Source of the DNA: Bradyrhizobium sp. AT1
Lineage (GTDB): Bacteria > Pseudomonadota > Alphaproteobacteria > Rhizobiales > Xanthobacteraceae
NCBI RefSeq assembly: GCF_001590795.1
Contig: NZ_JXDL01000001.1
Span: forward strand, 6,862,999-6,926,998
DNA: 64,000 nt
Direction of reading: 5' to 3'
Positions 63,417-64,000 of this stretch are shown here, piece by piece; the first letter of the stretch is position 1; each line of letters starts with the position of its first letter. Made by a program: the position numbers and the translations under genes. The notes beneath the pieces are model-generated. The model was not told the DNA's origin. It saw only the letters and a program-made list of their open reading frames with translations, and ran no database searches.

Positions 63417-64000
63417 CTTGGTCGTCGCTCATTTGAGTTGACAGCGGAGGTTGAGTGCAACGTATCGAAGGACTCTGGGAGGGTCAAATGGGCGGGAACC
63501 GCGCGCAGGAGCAAGCCACTGGCCCGTGCTTGCGCCTGACGGGACGGTGCTTTCAGCGCACCGGCTGCGGCAGAAATCCGCTGACAACCCGGGGTTGATG
63601 GCTGCCCAATTGGATTTGTGAGATGCGGATGTGCTTGCCGAGAGGCGGACGCCGGCAAGGCAGGTTCCGGCGGATCATATGCCAGCACCCGATCGGGATT
63701 GCCCGCCGCTCGGCGGTGCGGCGGCGGAGGCTGCCGGCGGCTTTTCCGCCGGCTCGTCGCAGCAGCCGAGCAGTTGATGATTGCGCGTGGTTTGTTGCTG
63801 TTCGAGATCGCGATATCGGAAGTCGCCCCGTGCGATCATCGCTGGCTTCGGCCGCGTCTTCCCCATACCGCTGGACCGATGGTTAACTCGACCTTCGTCG
63901 GGAGTGACGAAGGAGGGCTTGGCTTGCCCGCTGAACAACGTTAGATGTAAGCTATCGTGTAATCCGTGGTTAAGTTGTTGTCTCGATCTGTGCGCGAGTT
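63417..64000. other. Upstream region of the acylation operon, no confident gene
   Basis: A 584-base stretch to the window end. It must hold the promoter of the - strand operon. Overlapping Arg/Gly/Ala-rich frames on both strands (for example 63618-63944 + and 63675-63938 -) look like GC-rich chance frames without ribosome-binding sites. There is a short palindrome CAACCCGGGGTTG (about 63583-63597). The last 60 bases are less GC-rich and may be a promoter region of a gene beyond the window. Confidence 0.4.

Noticed and set aside
63618..63944. Overlapping open frames on both strands at the right edge
   Set aside because: GC-rich chance frames: Arg/Gly/Ala-rich, no ribosome-binding site and mutually overlapping; none has recognisable family text.

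Overview
The window is dense, GC-rich coding sequence from an alphaproteobacterium. The most likely source is a Rhizobiales/Nitrobacteraceae (Bradyrhizobium-like) genome. Reasons are the repeated branched-chain-amino-acid-type (HAAT) ABC transporters next to CoA-ester catabolic genes, the glpSTPQUV-type glycerol transporter layout known from rhizobia, and the methylmalonyl-CoA mutase end at the left edge. The taxon is inferred from gene content only.

Layout. (1) 1-303: C-terminal end of methylmalonyl-CoA mutase (core metabolism). (2) About 0.9-12.5 kb, + strand: an accessory catabolic operon with a VOC protein, a flavin reductase, a LivHMGF-type importer, two enoyl-CoA hydratases, a creatininase-family hydrolase, an LLM flavin monooxygenase, an acyl-CoA ligase and a Tat-exported binding protein. 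(3) 12.6-20.1 kb: an AraC regulator divergent from a pyruvate-dehydrogenase-type operon (homodimeric E1, lipoyl-E2, lipoyl-E3) and two small unknown genes. (4) 20.2-20.8 kb: a decayed IS256-family element. (5) 20.9-26.7 kb: a second CoA-type catabolic module (VOC, enoyl-CoA hydratase, binding protein, acyl-CoA ligase) around an unusual double-headed HxlR regulator. Four copies of a 19-bp operator-like half-site lie in its two promoter regions. (6) 27-45.4 kb: two transport/amidase cassettes. The first has a peptide-type ABC importer, an amidase, a class III aminotransferase and a flavin monooxygenase; the second has a HAAT importer and a paralogous amidase. A TetR regulator lies between them. 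(7) 45.7-58 kb: a GntR regulator, a GlpD-like dehydrogenase, a LyxK-like FGGY kinase, a ThDP enzyme and a complete GlpSTPQUV ABC importer, closed by a clear terminator. (8) 58.4-63.4 kb, - strand: a polysaccharide-acylation locus with an SGNH-like membrane protein carrying five 46-residue repeats, an MBOAT acyltransferase and a carbamoyltransferase missing its N-terminal third.

How the parts work together. Regions 2, 5 and 6 look like import-and-degrade modules: an ABC importer, a CoA ligase or amidase, an oxygenase, then hydratases. The accessory PDH could convert a resulting 2-oxo acid to acetyl-CoA. Region 7 appears to import a polyol, phosphorylate it and oxidise the phosphate; its ThDP enzyme is not explained by plain glycerol use. 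The strongest new leads are the HxlR operator set, the asymmetric ATP sites predicted for GlpS/GlpT, the 46-residue repeats inserted in the SGNH-like protein, the paired amidase cassettes, and the recombined MBOAT/carbamoyltransferase junction. Nothing here was searched against databases; family calls rest on recognised motifs.
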